From positions 1-40,168 of the forward strand of contig JAQWUF010000058.1 of the NCBI GenBank assembly GCA_029242295.1: a stretch of DNA of 40,168 nt, written 5' to 3'. The DNA comes from UBA2040 sp002332715 (GTDB lineage: Bacteria > Bacteroidota > Bacteroidia > Flavobacteriales_D > Crocinitomicaceae). Each line of letters begins with the position of its first letter. The stretch's first letter is position 1. The notes beneath the pieces are model-generated. The model worked only from the letters and a program-made list of their open reading frames with translations, had not been told where the DNA came from and ran no database searches. Both the position numbers and the translations under genes were made by a program. Below, in pieces: positions 8,122 through 16,564 of the stretch.

Positions 8122-8682
8122 ATGAAAAAAACCACTATTTCATTCGTTTTGCTTTACAGCATTACTTTCTGCAGTCCTAATCATGTATAATGGCAATCCA
8201 GAGACTAATTATACTGCTCTTAGGTTCTCGCAAATAATAGAAAGCGACACTATTCCCATTGTTTTGACTTTTGAGGGAGAACCTTTGAGTTTCGAATACA
8301 GAAAACTGGGAATTGTGTAGCTTACGGGGAACCATTCCAATGAAATCGTTTTTGAAAATCTGATTTATCAAGCTTGGAAAAAAGGAGAGAATTCGGTTTT
8401 AATGATCAAAAAAGAACAAGTGCAATATGATTATCTCATGAGCTCAGACGGAAATGGAGGAAGCATATACACTCCTTTATATGTCAGCCATTGGGCAGGA
8501 TTTGTAGCTGAAATCCCAGATTCAATTTATAGGGCAAAATTGTCAATCAAACGGAAACGAAATACGCAAAATCAGTTGAGGATAAGGAATATCACGAACG
8601 AAAAAATAATCTAGGGTCATCGGCAGTTTTCAGTATTTTAATACTAGGATTGTTAGGATTCTTGCCTTTTATATTGAGTTGA
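8122..8682 (+). pseudogene. Decayed gene for a two-TM protein of unknown function
   Basis: A start at 8122 gives MKKTTISFV in frame 1, but the hydrophobic segment only makes sense after shifting near 8140-8162 into frame 2 (FTALLSAVLIMYNGN). Frame 2 then continues to about 8535 through an in-frame TAG at 8318-8320, just after FEYRKLGIV. Near 8533-8545, at an A run, the frame must shift back to frame 1 to read VNQTETKYAKSVEDKEYHE and a second hydrophobic helix (FSILILGLLGFLPFIL), ending in TGA at 8680. The reconstruction is about 185 residues, with two TM helices flanking an extracytoplasmic domain. Three independent lesions make this a genuine pseudogene. I do not recognise the family. Confidence 0.75.
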
Positions 8683-8714
8683 TTTTACTCAAGAAAAATG
8701 AATCAAGTTACTAT

Positions 8715-9266
8715 CTAATCTTTATCTCTCTCCCATTTCCTTTTGTGCGTTCCTTTTTTCTTGATTGTTAACCAGTCGTTCTTTTTTGCCTCTCGTTTCA
8801 GTTTTGTTCTCAGTTTTTTTGGATAGAAAATCTTGCGCCACATTTTGAAATATAGCTGTTTTTTTACCACGCCAATTTGGGCAAGGACATCATAAGTCGA
8901 TGAGCCACAACGAACGCCAAAAAAAGCATAGTCGTATGGGGTTTTTGCAATGTATGATTCACACACAGAGACAAATTTTGCTTTTTGCTTTTTTGTTATT
9001 GGAATGTAAATCACGAGAGTTTTGACACTGTCGACATTTTCATCCATAATGAAATTGAAGGCAGAATCGCTCTGTAGATCGTATCGACCATTTGGATTGT
9101 TAGGGTGTTGAAAAACATGAACACGTCCTTCGTAAAAAAAGCTCAAGTAGCGTGAGCGGTCATATTTTATGCCGACGTGTCCACCAAGCATTCCGCCGAA
9201 CCATCTTTTCTGCTCCGGTTTAGGAATAGAACCGTATAAAAACCGAACTTCAATAGTGTCAGTCAA
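8715..9266 (-). CDS. Papain-like-fold candidate protein; signal peptide interrupted by a stop
   Basis: The intact frame of 183 residues can start at TTG 9266, but the same frame continues upstream. ATG at 9332 gives MRIYF, then TAA (9315-9317), then ILSFFAFQSLAEETQ, which looks like the rest of a signal peptide. So this is either a gene damaged by one nonsense change or one using a poor internal start that loses export. The body contains GGMLGGHVGIKY and, about 100 residues later, YAFFGVRCGSSTYDV. That His-then-Cys order resembles circularly permuted NlpC/P60-like hydrolases, which is an inference. The C-terminus is very Lys/Arg-rich. It follows waaA by 23 bases (to 9332) and is probably in the same operon. 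Confidence 0.6.
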   Translation of the reverse strand: MTDTIEVRFLYGSIPKPEQKRWFGGMLGGHVGIKYDRSRYLSFFYEGRVHVFQHPNNPNGRYDLQSDSAFNFIMDENVDSVKTLVIYIPITKKQKAKFVSVCESYIAKTPYDYAFFGVRCGSSTYDVLAQIGVVKKQLYFKMWRKIFYPKKLRTKLKREAKKNDWLTIKKKGTHKRKWERDKD

Positions 9267-9355
9267 TGGCTGAGTTTCTTCCGCTAAACTTTGAAAGGCG
9301 AAAAAAGAAAGGATTTAAAAATATATTCTCATAAATAAAAGTACGCTTCAAATAA

Positions 9356-10576
9356 TCAATTGGATTGAATTTGCTTCAAGATTCTTACCGAAACACCAAT
9401 TTGACCTTTCATAAACTGTAAAAGTTTACTTTCGATATCCTTTTTATCTCGATGAACGCTATCAAATTTAATTTTAAAATCACGTATATCAGCAACCTCA
9501 AAAGCAAATCCTTTATCGATAAATAATTGAGCTTCTGGAAATTTATCGTGTTTAGGGCCAAAAAGGATGGGCAGTCCAAATACGGCTGGTTCTAAAATAT
9601 TATGTAGTTTACCTGTAAATCCCCCACCGATATAAGCGACATCACCATACTGAAATGAATTCGTGAGATGTCCGATTGTGTTTAGTATTAATACTTTTGT
9701 TTCCCTATTTATCTCGTCCTCGCAATCAGTAAAACGAATAGATTCAACCCTCAACAGTTTCTCAATTTCTTTAATATGGCTTTCATTAATTTCATGGGGA
9801 GCAATTATCACTTTTTGTTTGAAACGTTCCGAATTAATGAGTTCAAATAGAATTTTTTCGTCTACTGGCCAAGAAGAACCTATAATAAATACCTTTTCCC
9901 CTTCCAGCCAATTTTCAATCAAAGTTGAACTTGTGACTTTTTGCTTATTCTCATACACCCGGTCAAATCTCAAATCTCCAGAAATGGTCGCATTCTTTAT
10001 TTGAATGGATTCTAATAGATCGATTGAATTTTTATTTTGAACGAAGAAGTGGTCGAATGAATTTAAAATCTGGCGATAAAAATTGCCGTACCATTTGAAA
10101 TACATTTGGTTCTTTCGGAACAAGGTATTCACCGAGAAAATTTTTGCGCCGTATTTTTGCGCTTCAAAAAGATGAAATGCCCAAAACTCATACTTCACGA
10201 ATATCACATAATTAGGCCGGATAGTTTGAACGAATGTTTTAGCATTTTTTGGAGTGTCCAAAGGCAGGTAAAAAACATGTTCAATTGGTAGGTTCCGCTT
10301 TTGGTAATTCTGCATTCCAGACGGAGAGAAAAAAGTAACCACAATTACATCATCAGGATTTTCTTGTTGCCATTTTTCAATTAAGGGAATACCGATATCA
10401 AATTCACCTAAAGAGGCACAGTGAAACCAAACTACTTTTTTGTAATGAGAATCAAATTTCTCCCATTTGAGATTCTTTCGCCCTTCAATCCAAGCTTTCG
10501 CTTTCGGGTTGAACAAACTTGAAATTCGTACAGCAAAATAATAGAGGTAAATGGATATTTGATAGATGAGTCGCAT
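9356..10576 (-). CDS. waaA: 3-deoxy-D-manno-octulosonic acid transferase
   Basis: This 406-residue inner-membrane glycosyltransferase adds Kdo from CMP-Kdo to the lipid A precursor, the first inner-core step of lipopolysaccharide synthesis. The N-terminal hydrophobic anchor (LIYQISIYLYYFAVRISSL) is followed by WFHCASLGEFDIGIPLI, the conserved N-terminal motif with the catalytic-base Glu. The C-terminal nucleotide-binding half has VFIIGSSWPVDE, IIAPHEI and YIGGGFTGKLHNILEPAVFGLPI. A TTG at 10579 precedes the ATG at 10576; ATG is the likely start. Its first base is the last base of the TGA of the upstream outer-membrane protein gene (TGATG), indicating coupling. Confidence 0.95.
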   Translation of the reverse strand: MRLIYQISIYLYYFAVRISSLFNPKAKAWIEGRKNLKWEKFDSHYKKVVWFHCASLGEFDIGIPLIEKWQQENPDDVIVVTFFSPSGMQNYQKRNLPIEHVFYLPLDTPKNAKTFVQTIRPNYVIFVKYEFWAFHLFEAQKYGAKIFSVNTLFRKNQMYFKWYGNFYRQILNSFDHFFVQNKNSIDLLESIQIKNATISGDLRFDRVYENKQKVTSSTLIENWLEGEKVFIIGSSWPVDEKILFELINSERFKQKVIIAPHEINESHIKEIEKLLRVESIRFTDCEDEINRETKVLILNTIGHLTNSFQYGDVAYIGGGFTGKLHNILEPAVFGLPILFGPKHDKFPEAQLFIDKGFAFEVADIRDFKIKFDSVHRDKKDIESKLLQFMKGQIGVSVRILKQIQSN

Positions 10577-11340
10577 CAATCGAAATAGTATTCTTTAGGC
10601 ATACGGCGGTAAATTGGAATCATCCATCCAACTTTGAATCCGTATTGAATATCCAGTCGAGTTTTGGTTGAAACGGGAATCTCTGGCTCATCAAAATTGA
10701 TTGTTCTTTGATTTTTTGTAAAACCTTCCTGGGCGTAGAATCCTCCGTAAAAATTGATCAAACCTCTATTTGCCATGTAGGAATATCCGATAAATTGATG
10801 AAGATTGAATCCTTGTGTCAATCTATCGTATCCTTTTTTGTAATCTCCCTCAATAGGCGGCACCACTTGGTTGTTTGTTTCAATTCTTAATTTGTGGGCC
10901 AAGAATCCAGCTCCACCATGAACGAATATTCCAGAGTTTGAGTTTGGACTCAAAACAGGGAACACTTTTCCAATAGCAATATTTGCATTGAACCCACGAG
11001 CATTAAGTATGACAGAAGCGATATCGCCATTCGCGTCCGTGAGATAACCTTTTGAGTCTCTAATGTCGGCAAAAGGGTCGCTTAGTTTAATTCGATTCCC
11101 GAAAATAAAATTGGCATCAACTCCCCAAAACCAGTTTTTGTTGGTTTTATAACCTGCTAAAATTCCAATGTGATTCAAGTAACCATATCGGTCACTGAGA
11201 TCACCCGCCGTTGCATTTCCACCATAGTGAAGAGCAAAGATTGGGGTACTAATTATGGAATCTCTAACGCTTCTCTGACTATGACTTGTAATCGAGATTC
11301 CTAGGATAAAAACATATGATAAAATATAAGGCATTCGCAT
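10576..11340 (-). CDS. Outer-membrane beta-barrel-like protein
   Basis: This is a protein of about 254 residues with a signal peptide (MPYILSYVFILGISITSHS) and a body rich in alternating Gly/aromatic segments, such as GGNATAGDLSDRYGYL, NFYGGFYAQEGF and the closing YGFKVGWMIPIYRR. This is typical of a small outer-membrane barrel. The frame opens with GTG at 11346, but ATG at 11340 or 11334 is more natural. It overlaps waaA by one base, so it is the upstream partner in the waaA operon. A role in envelope or LPS function is suggested only by this context. No catalytic motif is visible. A TAATTTTG stretch lies right at the start on the minus strand. Confidence 0.75.
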   Translation of the reverse strand: MRMPYILSYVFILGISITSHSQRSVRDSIISTPIFALHYGGNATAGDLSDRYGYLNHIGILAGYKTNKNWFWGVDANFIFGNRIKLSDPFADIRDSKGYLTDANGDIASVILNARGFNANIAIGKVFPVLSPNSNSGIFVHGGAGFLAHKLRIETNNQVVPPIEGDYKKGYDRLTQGFNLHQFIGYSYMANRGLINFYGGFYAQEGFTKNQRTINFDEPEIPVSTKTRLDIQYGFKVGWMIPIYRRMPKEYYFD

Positions 11341-11495
11341 GCGCACAAAATTACAATCTTTTTTGAAAGATAATCCTTTGTTGAGTAAACCTTAGCAATC
11401 ATCTCCTGTATTCAATTACAAGGCGTGTCTCACAATAATTTTCGCAAGTTTATGTTATATTTACAACCCAAAAAAAGAAATAAAAAAACGCCTAG

Positions 11496-12638
11496 ATGAA
11501 AAAAATTCAAATGGTTGATTTGATTACGCAATACGCAGATATCAAATTGGATGTGGATGCAGCAATAATGGATGTAATCGAGAAAGCTCAATTCATCAAT
11601 GGACCAGAAGTAACAAATTTTCAATCTGAACTTGAGTTCTATTTAGGAGTTAAGCACGTTATTCCTGTCGCAAATGGAACTGATGCTTTGCAAATTGCCC
11701 TCATGGCTTTGGGGTTGAAACCAGGCGATGAGGTTATTACGCCCTCATTTACATATATCGCTACGACGGAAGTGGTGGCTCTTCTGGGATTGAAGCCCAT
11801 TTTTGTGGATGTTGACCCCGATACTTTCAATATTAATCCAGCATTAATTGAGGCAGCAATTACATCCAAAACAAAAGCTATCGTTCCTGTTCATTTATAC
11901 GGGCAATCTGCAGATATGGAGTCGATAATGAAAATCGCTTCGAAACACAATTTATTTGTTGTAGAAGATAACGCACAAGCTATTGGAGCAGATTTTAAAT
12001 TTTCCGATGGAACCATTGCGAAAACCGGTTCTATTGGTCATATCGGTTGCACATCATTTTTCCCGAGTAAAAACTTAGGTTGTTATGGTGATGGAGGCGC
12101 AATGTGCACCAACGACGATGAATTGGCAAATATGATTCGAATGATAGCTAATCACGGACAAAGCAAACGTTATTATCACGACGTAGTAGGTTGCAATTCA
12201 AGATTAGACAGTATCCAAGCAGCCGTTTTGAGAATTAAATTGAGAAAGCTGGATGAATATAACGCTCGAAGAAATAAGGTTGCAAGTATTTACAACGAAT
12301 TCTTTGGTGATTATTCAGAAGTGAAGACTCCTGCTGTTGGTTCATTTACAAGTCATGTTTACCATCAATACACGGTCCAGCTTGATGATAGTATGGACAG
12401 AGATGTGATGCAAGCTTATTTGGCCGAGCGTGACGTGCCATCTATGATTTACTATCCAGTTCCAGCGCATAGCCAAAAAATGTTTGCTAACTTCGGTAGC
12501 GCATCAACAGTTTTACCGGTAACAGATGATTTAACGACACGTGTTATTTCTTTTCCAGTTCACACCGAAATGGAGAAGGAGCAGCAAGAATTAATCTGCA
12601 ATTCAATTGCAGCATTTATAAAAGAGAATAGAAAGTAA
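11496..12638 (+). CDS. PLP-dependent sugar aminotransferase, WbpE/WlbC-like (DegT/DnrJ/EryC1/StrS family)
   Basis: This 380-residue fold-type I aminotransferase transfers an amino group from glutamate to a keto sugar nucleotide. PLP-binding features are NGTDALQIALMALG (about 60-73), EDNAQAIGADF (about 157-167) and the Schiff-base Lys192 in FFPSKNLGCYGDGGA. The presence of WbpB-like and WbpD-like genes in the same operon suggests the substrate is UDP-3-keto-GlcNAc uronic acid, giving the 3-amino product. It is the first gene of the sugar operon, about 155 bases downstream of a divergent gene. Its stop overlaps the next start by one base (TAATG). The family call is firm; the exact substrate is inferred. 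Confidence 0.9.
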   Translation: MKKIQMVDLITQYADIKLDVDAAIMDVIEKAQFINGPEVTNFQSELEFYLGVKHVIPVANGTDALQIALMALGLKPGDEVITPSFTYIATTEVVALLGLKPIFVDVDPDTFNINPALIEAAITSKTKAIVPVHLYGQSADMESIMKIASKHNLFVVEDNAQAIGADFKFSDGTIAKTGSIGHIGCTSFFPSKNLGCYGDGGAMCTNDDELANMIRMIANHGQSKRYYHDVVGCNSRLDSIQAAVLRIKLRKLDEYNARRNKVASIYNEFFGDYSEVKTPAVGSFTSHVYHQYTVQLDDSMDRDVMQAYLAERDVPSMIYYPVPAHSQKMFANFGSASTVLPVTDDLTTRVISFPVHTEMEKEQQELICNSIAAFIKENRK

Positions 12639-13957
12639 TGAAGAAAATTGCCGTAATCGGAACAGGATATGTTGGTTTGGTTTCAGGAACTTGTTTTGCT
12701 GAAACTGGAAATAATGTAGTTTGCGTGGATATTGACAAGAATAAGGTCGAGAAAATGCGACAAGGTATTGTTCCAATTTATGAACCTCACCTTGATGTTG
12801 TTTTCGAACGAAACATAAAACAAAACAGACTACGATTTACAACCAATCTGGAAGAAGCAGTTGAATTTGCCGAAATAATATTTTTAGCCCTTCCGACACC
12901 TCCAGGTGAAGATGGTTCGGCAGACTTGAGTTATGTTCTTGATGTTGCAGACAAACTTGGTAAACTTATCAAAGAGTACAAAGTCATAGTCGATAAGTCA
13001 ACAGTCCCGGTTGGAACGGCCGAAAAAGTAGAGAAAGCGATTGCCGCAAATACTACCGTGGATTTCGCCGTAGTTTCCAATCCTGAATTTTTAAGAGAAG
13101 GTTTTGCAATTGATGATTTTTTGAATCCGGACAGAGTTGTCGTTGGAACTTCTGACGAACGTGCCGTGAAAATAATGGAGGAATTGTACAAACCATTTAT
13201 TCGAGATGGTCACCCTTTGATAATCATGGATGAAAAATCTGCTGAGTTGACAAAGTATGCAGCAAATGCATTTTTGGCGACCAAGATTACTTTCATGAAT
13301 GAGATTGCTAACTTCTGCGAAAAAGTTGGAGCAGATGTAGATTGTGTTCGACAAGGAATTGGTTCTGATTCGCGAATTGGACATAAGTTCCTTTATCCTG
13401 GAATAGGGTTCGGAGGTTCTTGTTTCCCGAAAGATGTGAGTGCTTTATTGAAAAGTGGTCAGGCCGTAGGATATAATTTCGAGATAATCGACAGTGTATT
13501 AAAAGTGAACGAAAAGCAAAAGGTCACTATGGTTCAAAAGATAAAAGATCAATTTGGAGACGATTTATCTGGACGGCATTTTGCACTTTGGGGATTGGCT
13601 TTCAAACCCGATACCGATGATATTAGAGAAGCTTCAGCTTTGTATATTATTAATGACCTGTTAGCACTTGGCGCTACGATATCGGCGTATGATCCAGAAG
13701 CTATGGCAAATATAAAAACTGAAATTGGCGATAAAATCAGTTATGTTGAAAATCAATATGACGCTTTATCAAATGCGGATGCCTTATTGGTTGCAACTGA
13801 ATGGGGTGCATTTAAAAATCCAGACTTTAATAGAATGAAATTGGCATTGAAAAACCATATTATTTTTGATGGACGAAACATATATGAATTGCATCAAATG
13901 AAGCAAAATGGAATTCAATATCATTCGGTAGGTCGACAAATTGTAGGAAAAGAATAA
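12638..13957 (+). CDS. ugd: UDP-glucose 6-dehydrogenase
   Basis: This 439-residue NAD-dependent enzyme oxidises UDP-glucose to UDP-glucuronate in two steps. The N-terminal Rossmann domain has IAVIGTGYVGLVSG (4-17), and VDIDKNKVEKMRQG follows. The catalytic Cys262 is in GFGGSCFPKD. The C-terminal UDP-binding domain contains FKPDTDDIREA. The GSCFPKD form, as opposed to GGHCIGVDP, separates it from the paralogous dehydrogenase at 16542 and points to UDP-glucose as substrate. It is coupled on both sides by one-base TAATG overlaps. The product should feed the decarboxylase encoded immediately downstream. Confidence 0.94.
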   Translation: MKKIAVIGTGYVGLVSGTCFAETGNNVVCVDIDKNKVEKMRQGIVPIYEPHLDVVFERNIKQNRLRFTTNLEEAVEFAEIIFLALPTPPGEDGSADLSYVLDVADKLGKLIKEYKVIVDKSTVPVGTAEKVEKAIAANTTVDFAVVSNPEFLREGFAIDDFLNPDRVVVGTSDERAVKIMEELYKPFIRDGHPLIIMDEKSAELTKYAANAFLATKITFMNEIANFCEKVGADVDCVRQGIGSDSRIGHKFLYPGIGFGGSCFPKDVSALLKSGQAVGYNFEIIDSVLKVNEKQKVTMVQKIKDQFGDDLSGRHFALWGLAFKPDTDDIREASALYIINDLLALGATISAYDPEAMANIKTEIGDKISYVENQYDALSNADALLVATEWGAFKNPDFNRMKLALKNHIIFDGRNIYELHQMKQNGIQYHSVGRQIVGKE

Positions 13958-14952
13958 TGGAAAATAGAAAACGCATATTGATTACAGGAGCTGCCGGATT
14001 TTTAGGTTCACACCTTTGTGACAGATTTATAAAAGAAGATTATCATGTAATTGGAATGGATAATCTGATTACCGGTGATCTGAAAAATATCGAACATCTT
14101 TTTCCTTTAGCGAATTTTGAATTTTACAATCACGATGTATCAAAATTCATTCATGTTCCAGGAGAATTGGATTGCATTCTTCATTTTGCTTCGCCAGCGA
14201 GTCCTATTGATTATTTAAAGGTTCCAATCCAAACCTTAAAAGTTGGATCTTTAGGAATTCACAATTGTCTTGGTTTGGCAAAAGCTAAGAACGCAAGAGT
14301 ATTAATTGCATCTACTTCCGAGGTGTACGGAGATCCTAGTGTTCATCCACAACCTGAGGAGTATTGGGGAAATGTAAATCCAGTCGGACCACGTGGAGTT
14401 TACGATGAAGCTAAAAGATTTCAAGAAGCGATAACTATGGCCTATCATACTTTTCATGGTGTGGAGACACGTATTGTCAGAATATTTAATACTTACGGCC
14501 CAAGAATGCGTCTGAATGATGGGCGTGTATTACCTGCATTCATAGGACAGGCATTACGCGGGGAAGATCTAACTATTTTTGGTGATGGATCGCAAACCCG
14601 TTCATTTTGCTATGTGGATGATTTGGTTGAAGGAATTTATCGATTGTTGAAAAGCGATTATTCTTCTCCTGTGAACATTGGTAATCCAGATGAGATTTCA
14701 ATAGGTGATTTCGCAGAGGAAATCATTAAATTAACAGGAACGACTCAAAAAGTAATATACAAAGATTTGCCTGTTGATGATCCGAAACAGCGTCAACCAG
14801 ATATCTCAAAAGCTATAGAGTTATTGGATTGGAAGCCTAAAGTTTCTAGGAGTGAGGGATTGAAAATTACGTATGATTACTTTAAGAAATTGACTACCGA
14901 AGAATTAAATAAAGTGGATCACAATAACTTTGATAAATACATTATTAGATAA
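13957..14952 (+). CDS. UDP-glucuronate decarboxylase (UDP-xylose synthase)
   Basis: This 331-residue extended short-chain dehydrogenase converts UDP-glucuronate to UDP-xylose through a 4-keto intermediate. The NAD motif is GAAGFLGSHL (11-20). The active site has ASTSEVYGDP (118-127) and Tyr149/Lys153 in VYDEAKR. The segment HPQPEEYWGNVNPVGPRG is characteristic of UXS. Its neighbour Ugd makes the substrate, so the two form a complete UDP-glucose to UDP-xylose branch. One-base overlaps join it to the genes on both sides. The alternative would be another NDP-sugar epimerase, but the overall pattern favours UXS. Confidence 0.92.
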   Translation: MENRKRILITGAAGFLGSHLCDRFIKEDYHVIGMDNLITGDLKNIEHLFPLANFEFYNHDVSKFIHVPGELDCILHFASPASPIDYLKVPIQTLKVGSLGIHNCLGLAKAKNARVLIASTSEVYGDPSVHPQPEEYWGNVNPVGPRGVYDEAKRFQEAITMAYHTFHGVETRIVRIFNTYGPRMRLNDGRVLPAFIGQALRGEDLTIFGDGSQTRSFCYVDDLVEGIYRLLKSDYSSPVNIGNPDEISIGDFAEEIIKLTGTTQKVIYKDLPVDDPKQRQPDISKAIELLDWKPKVSRSEGLKITYDYFKKLTTEELNKVDHNNFDKYIIR

Positions 14953-15521
14953 TGGATTATTTTGCACACGAAACCGCTGTGATTGATGATAATTGCCAGA
15001 TTGGTGAAGGAACCAAAATTTGGCATTTCTCGCATGTTATGTCCAATTGTAAACTGGGTAAAGGATGTAATCTGGGTCAGAATGTGGTCATTTCTCCAGA
15101 TGTAATTCTAGGGGATAATGTTAAAGTGCAAAACAATGTTTCAATTTATACGGGGGTAGTCTGTGAGGATGATGTGTTTTTGGGGCCTTCCATGGTTTTC
15201 ACGAACGTAATTAATCCTCGAAGTGCCGTTAATCGCAAAAATGAATATGCCAAAACTGTTGTTAGAAAAGGAGCAACGATTGGCGCAAACGCAACTATAG
15301 TTTGTGGTCAAGATATCGGTCAATTTGCCTTTATCGGCGCAGGGGCAGTAGTTACCAAAACTGTTCCAGCTTATGCTTTAGTAGTTGGAAATCCAGCAAG
15401 ACAAACCGGGTGGATGAGTGAAAATGGACAAAAATTAGTGTTCAATGCAGACGGTATCGCCGTTTGTCCAGAGGGCAATGAAAAGTATAAATTACTTGGA
15501 CAACAAGTAGAAAAATTATAA
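14952..15521 (+). CDS. WbpD/WlbB-like UDP-sugar N-acetyltransferase
   Basis: This 189-residue left-handed beta-helix protein is made of hexapeptide repeats over about residues 5-145 (for example NCQIGEGTKIW, NVVISPDVILGDN, GATIGANATIVCG). The tail has NPARQTGWMSENG and FNADGIAVCPEG, typical of the enzymes that acetylate the 3-amino group of UDP-GlcNAc3N uronic acid using acetyl-CoA. His25 in KIWHFSH is a good candidate for the conserved active-site His. It starts one base into the previous stop and ends two bases before the WbpB-like gene. The co-location with WbpE- and WbpB-like genes supports the assignment to the diacetamido-uronic acid pathway. Confidence 0.9.
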   Translation: MDYFAHETAVIDDNCQIGEGTKIWHFSHVMSNCKLGKGCNLGQNVVISPDVILGDNVKVQNNVSIYTGVVCEDDVFLGPSMVFTNVINPRSAVNRKNEYAKTVVRKGATIGANATIVCGQDIGQFAFIGAGAVVTKTVPAYALVVGNPARQTGWMSENGQKLVFNADGIAVCPEGNEKYKLLGQQVEKL

Positions 15522-15523
15522 GC

Positions 15524-16564
15524 ATGGGTTCCGAAAGTCAAAAAGTGAAATTTGCGGTAGTTGGTGCAGGCCATATCGGAAAACGTCATGCCGAAATGAT
15601 TCGACGTGAGGAGGAAGCGGAGTTAATCGCAATGGTAGATTCACGAACGAAAGAAGAATGTGGTGCAGAAGGTTTCGAAGTGCCATTTTTTAGTTCGGTG
15701 GAAGAATTAGTTGCCTCAGGCTTGGATTTTGATGTTGTAAATATCTGTACGCCAAATGGTTTACATGCATCGCAAAGCATAATAGCTTTAGAAGCGCATA
15801 AGCATGTGGTTTGCGAGAAACCAATGGGGTTAACCAAAGACAATTGTGAAAAAGTGATTTTCAAGTCACTACAAGAGTCCAAACAAGTGTTTTGTGTGAT
15901 GCAGAACAGATACTCACCACCTTCCGAATGGATAAAATCCATTGTTTCCGATGGTACTTTGGGTGATATATTTATGGTTCAATTGAATTGTTATTGGAAC
16001 CGAGACGATCGCTATTATAAAAAAGGTGGTTGGAAAGGAACTAGTGATTTGGATGGTGGTACTTTGTTCACTCAATTTTCCCATTTCATAGACATTATGT
16101 ATTGGTTATTCGGTGATATAGATAATATTCAAGGAAAATTCGCAGACTTCACACACAAGGATAGTACAGCATTTGAAGACTCAGGATTCGTTAGTTTCGA
16201 CTTTGTAGATGGCGGTATGGGCTCACTCAATTACTCAACAGCCGTTGCGCATCAAAACTTAGAATCATCCATGACAATTATTGGTTCTAAAGGAAGTGTG
16301 AAAATTGGAGGTCAATACATGAATGAAGTAGAGGTCTGTAATATCGATGGATATGAAATGCCAATATTGAAGGAATCAAACCCGGCTAATGATTATGGTC
16401 CGTACAAAGGTTCTGCGGCGAATCACAATTATGTTATTCAAAATGTGATCGACACAATTAAAGGAAGAACAACAATAACCACGAACGCATTAGAAGGGCT
16501 GAAAGTAGTAGAGATAATAGAAAGAATTTATAAAGTAAGGAATGAGCAACGCAATATACAATAA
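15524..16564 (+). CDS. WbpB/WlbA-like UDP-GlcNAc uronic acid 3-dehydrogenase (Gfo/Idh/MocA family)
   Basis: This 346-residue oxidoreductase has an N-terminal Rossmann fold (FAVVGAGHIGKRHAEM, 10-25) and the family motif EKP at 98-100 (VVCEKPMG). A C-terminal alpha/beta domain includes GTSDLDGGTLFTQFSHFIDIMYW, whose His is the usual catalytic position. In known WbpB/WlbA enzymes this class oxidises C3 of UDP-GlcNAcA, with NAD recycled by 2-oxoglutarate. Neighbouring WbpE- and WbpD-like genes make that reaction likely here. The last 23 bases overlap the start of the next dehydrogenase gene in another frame. Confidence 0.89.
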   Translation: MGSESQKVKFAVVGAGHIGKRHAEMIRREEEAELIAMVDSRTKEECGAEGFEVPFFSSVEELVASGLDFDVVNICTPNGLHASQSIIALEAHKHVVCEKPMGLTKDNCEKVIFKSLQESKQVFCVMQNRYSPPSEWIKSIVSDGTLGDIFMVQLNCYWNRDDRYYKKGGWKGTSDLDGGTLFTQFSHFIDIMYWLFGDIDNIQGKFADFTHKDSTAFEDSGFVSFDFVDGGMGSLNYSTAVAHQNLESSMTIIGSKGSVKIGGQYMNEVEVCNIDGYEMPILKESNPANDYGPYKGSAANHNYVIQNVIDTIKGRTTITTNALEGLKVVEIIERIYKVRNEQRNIQ

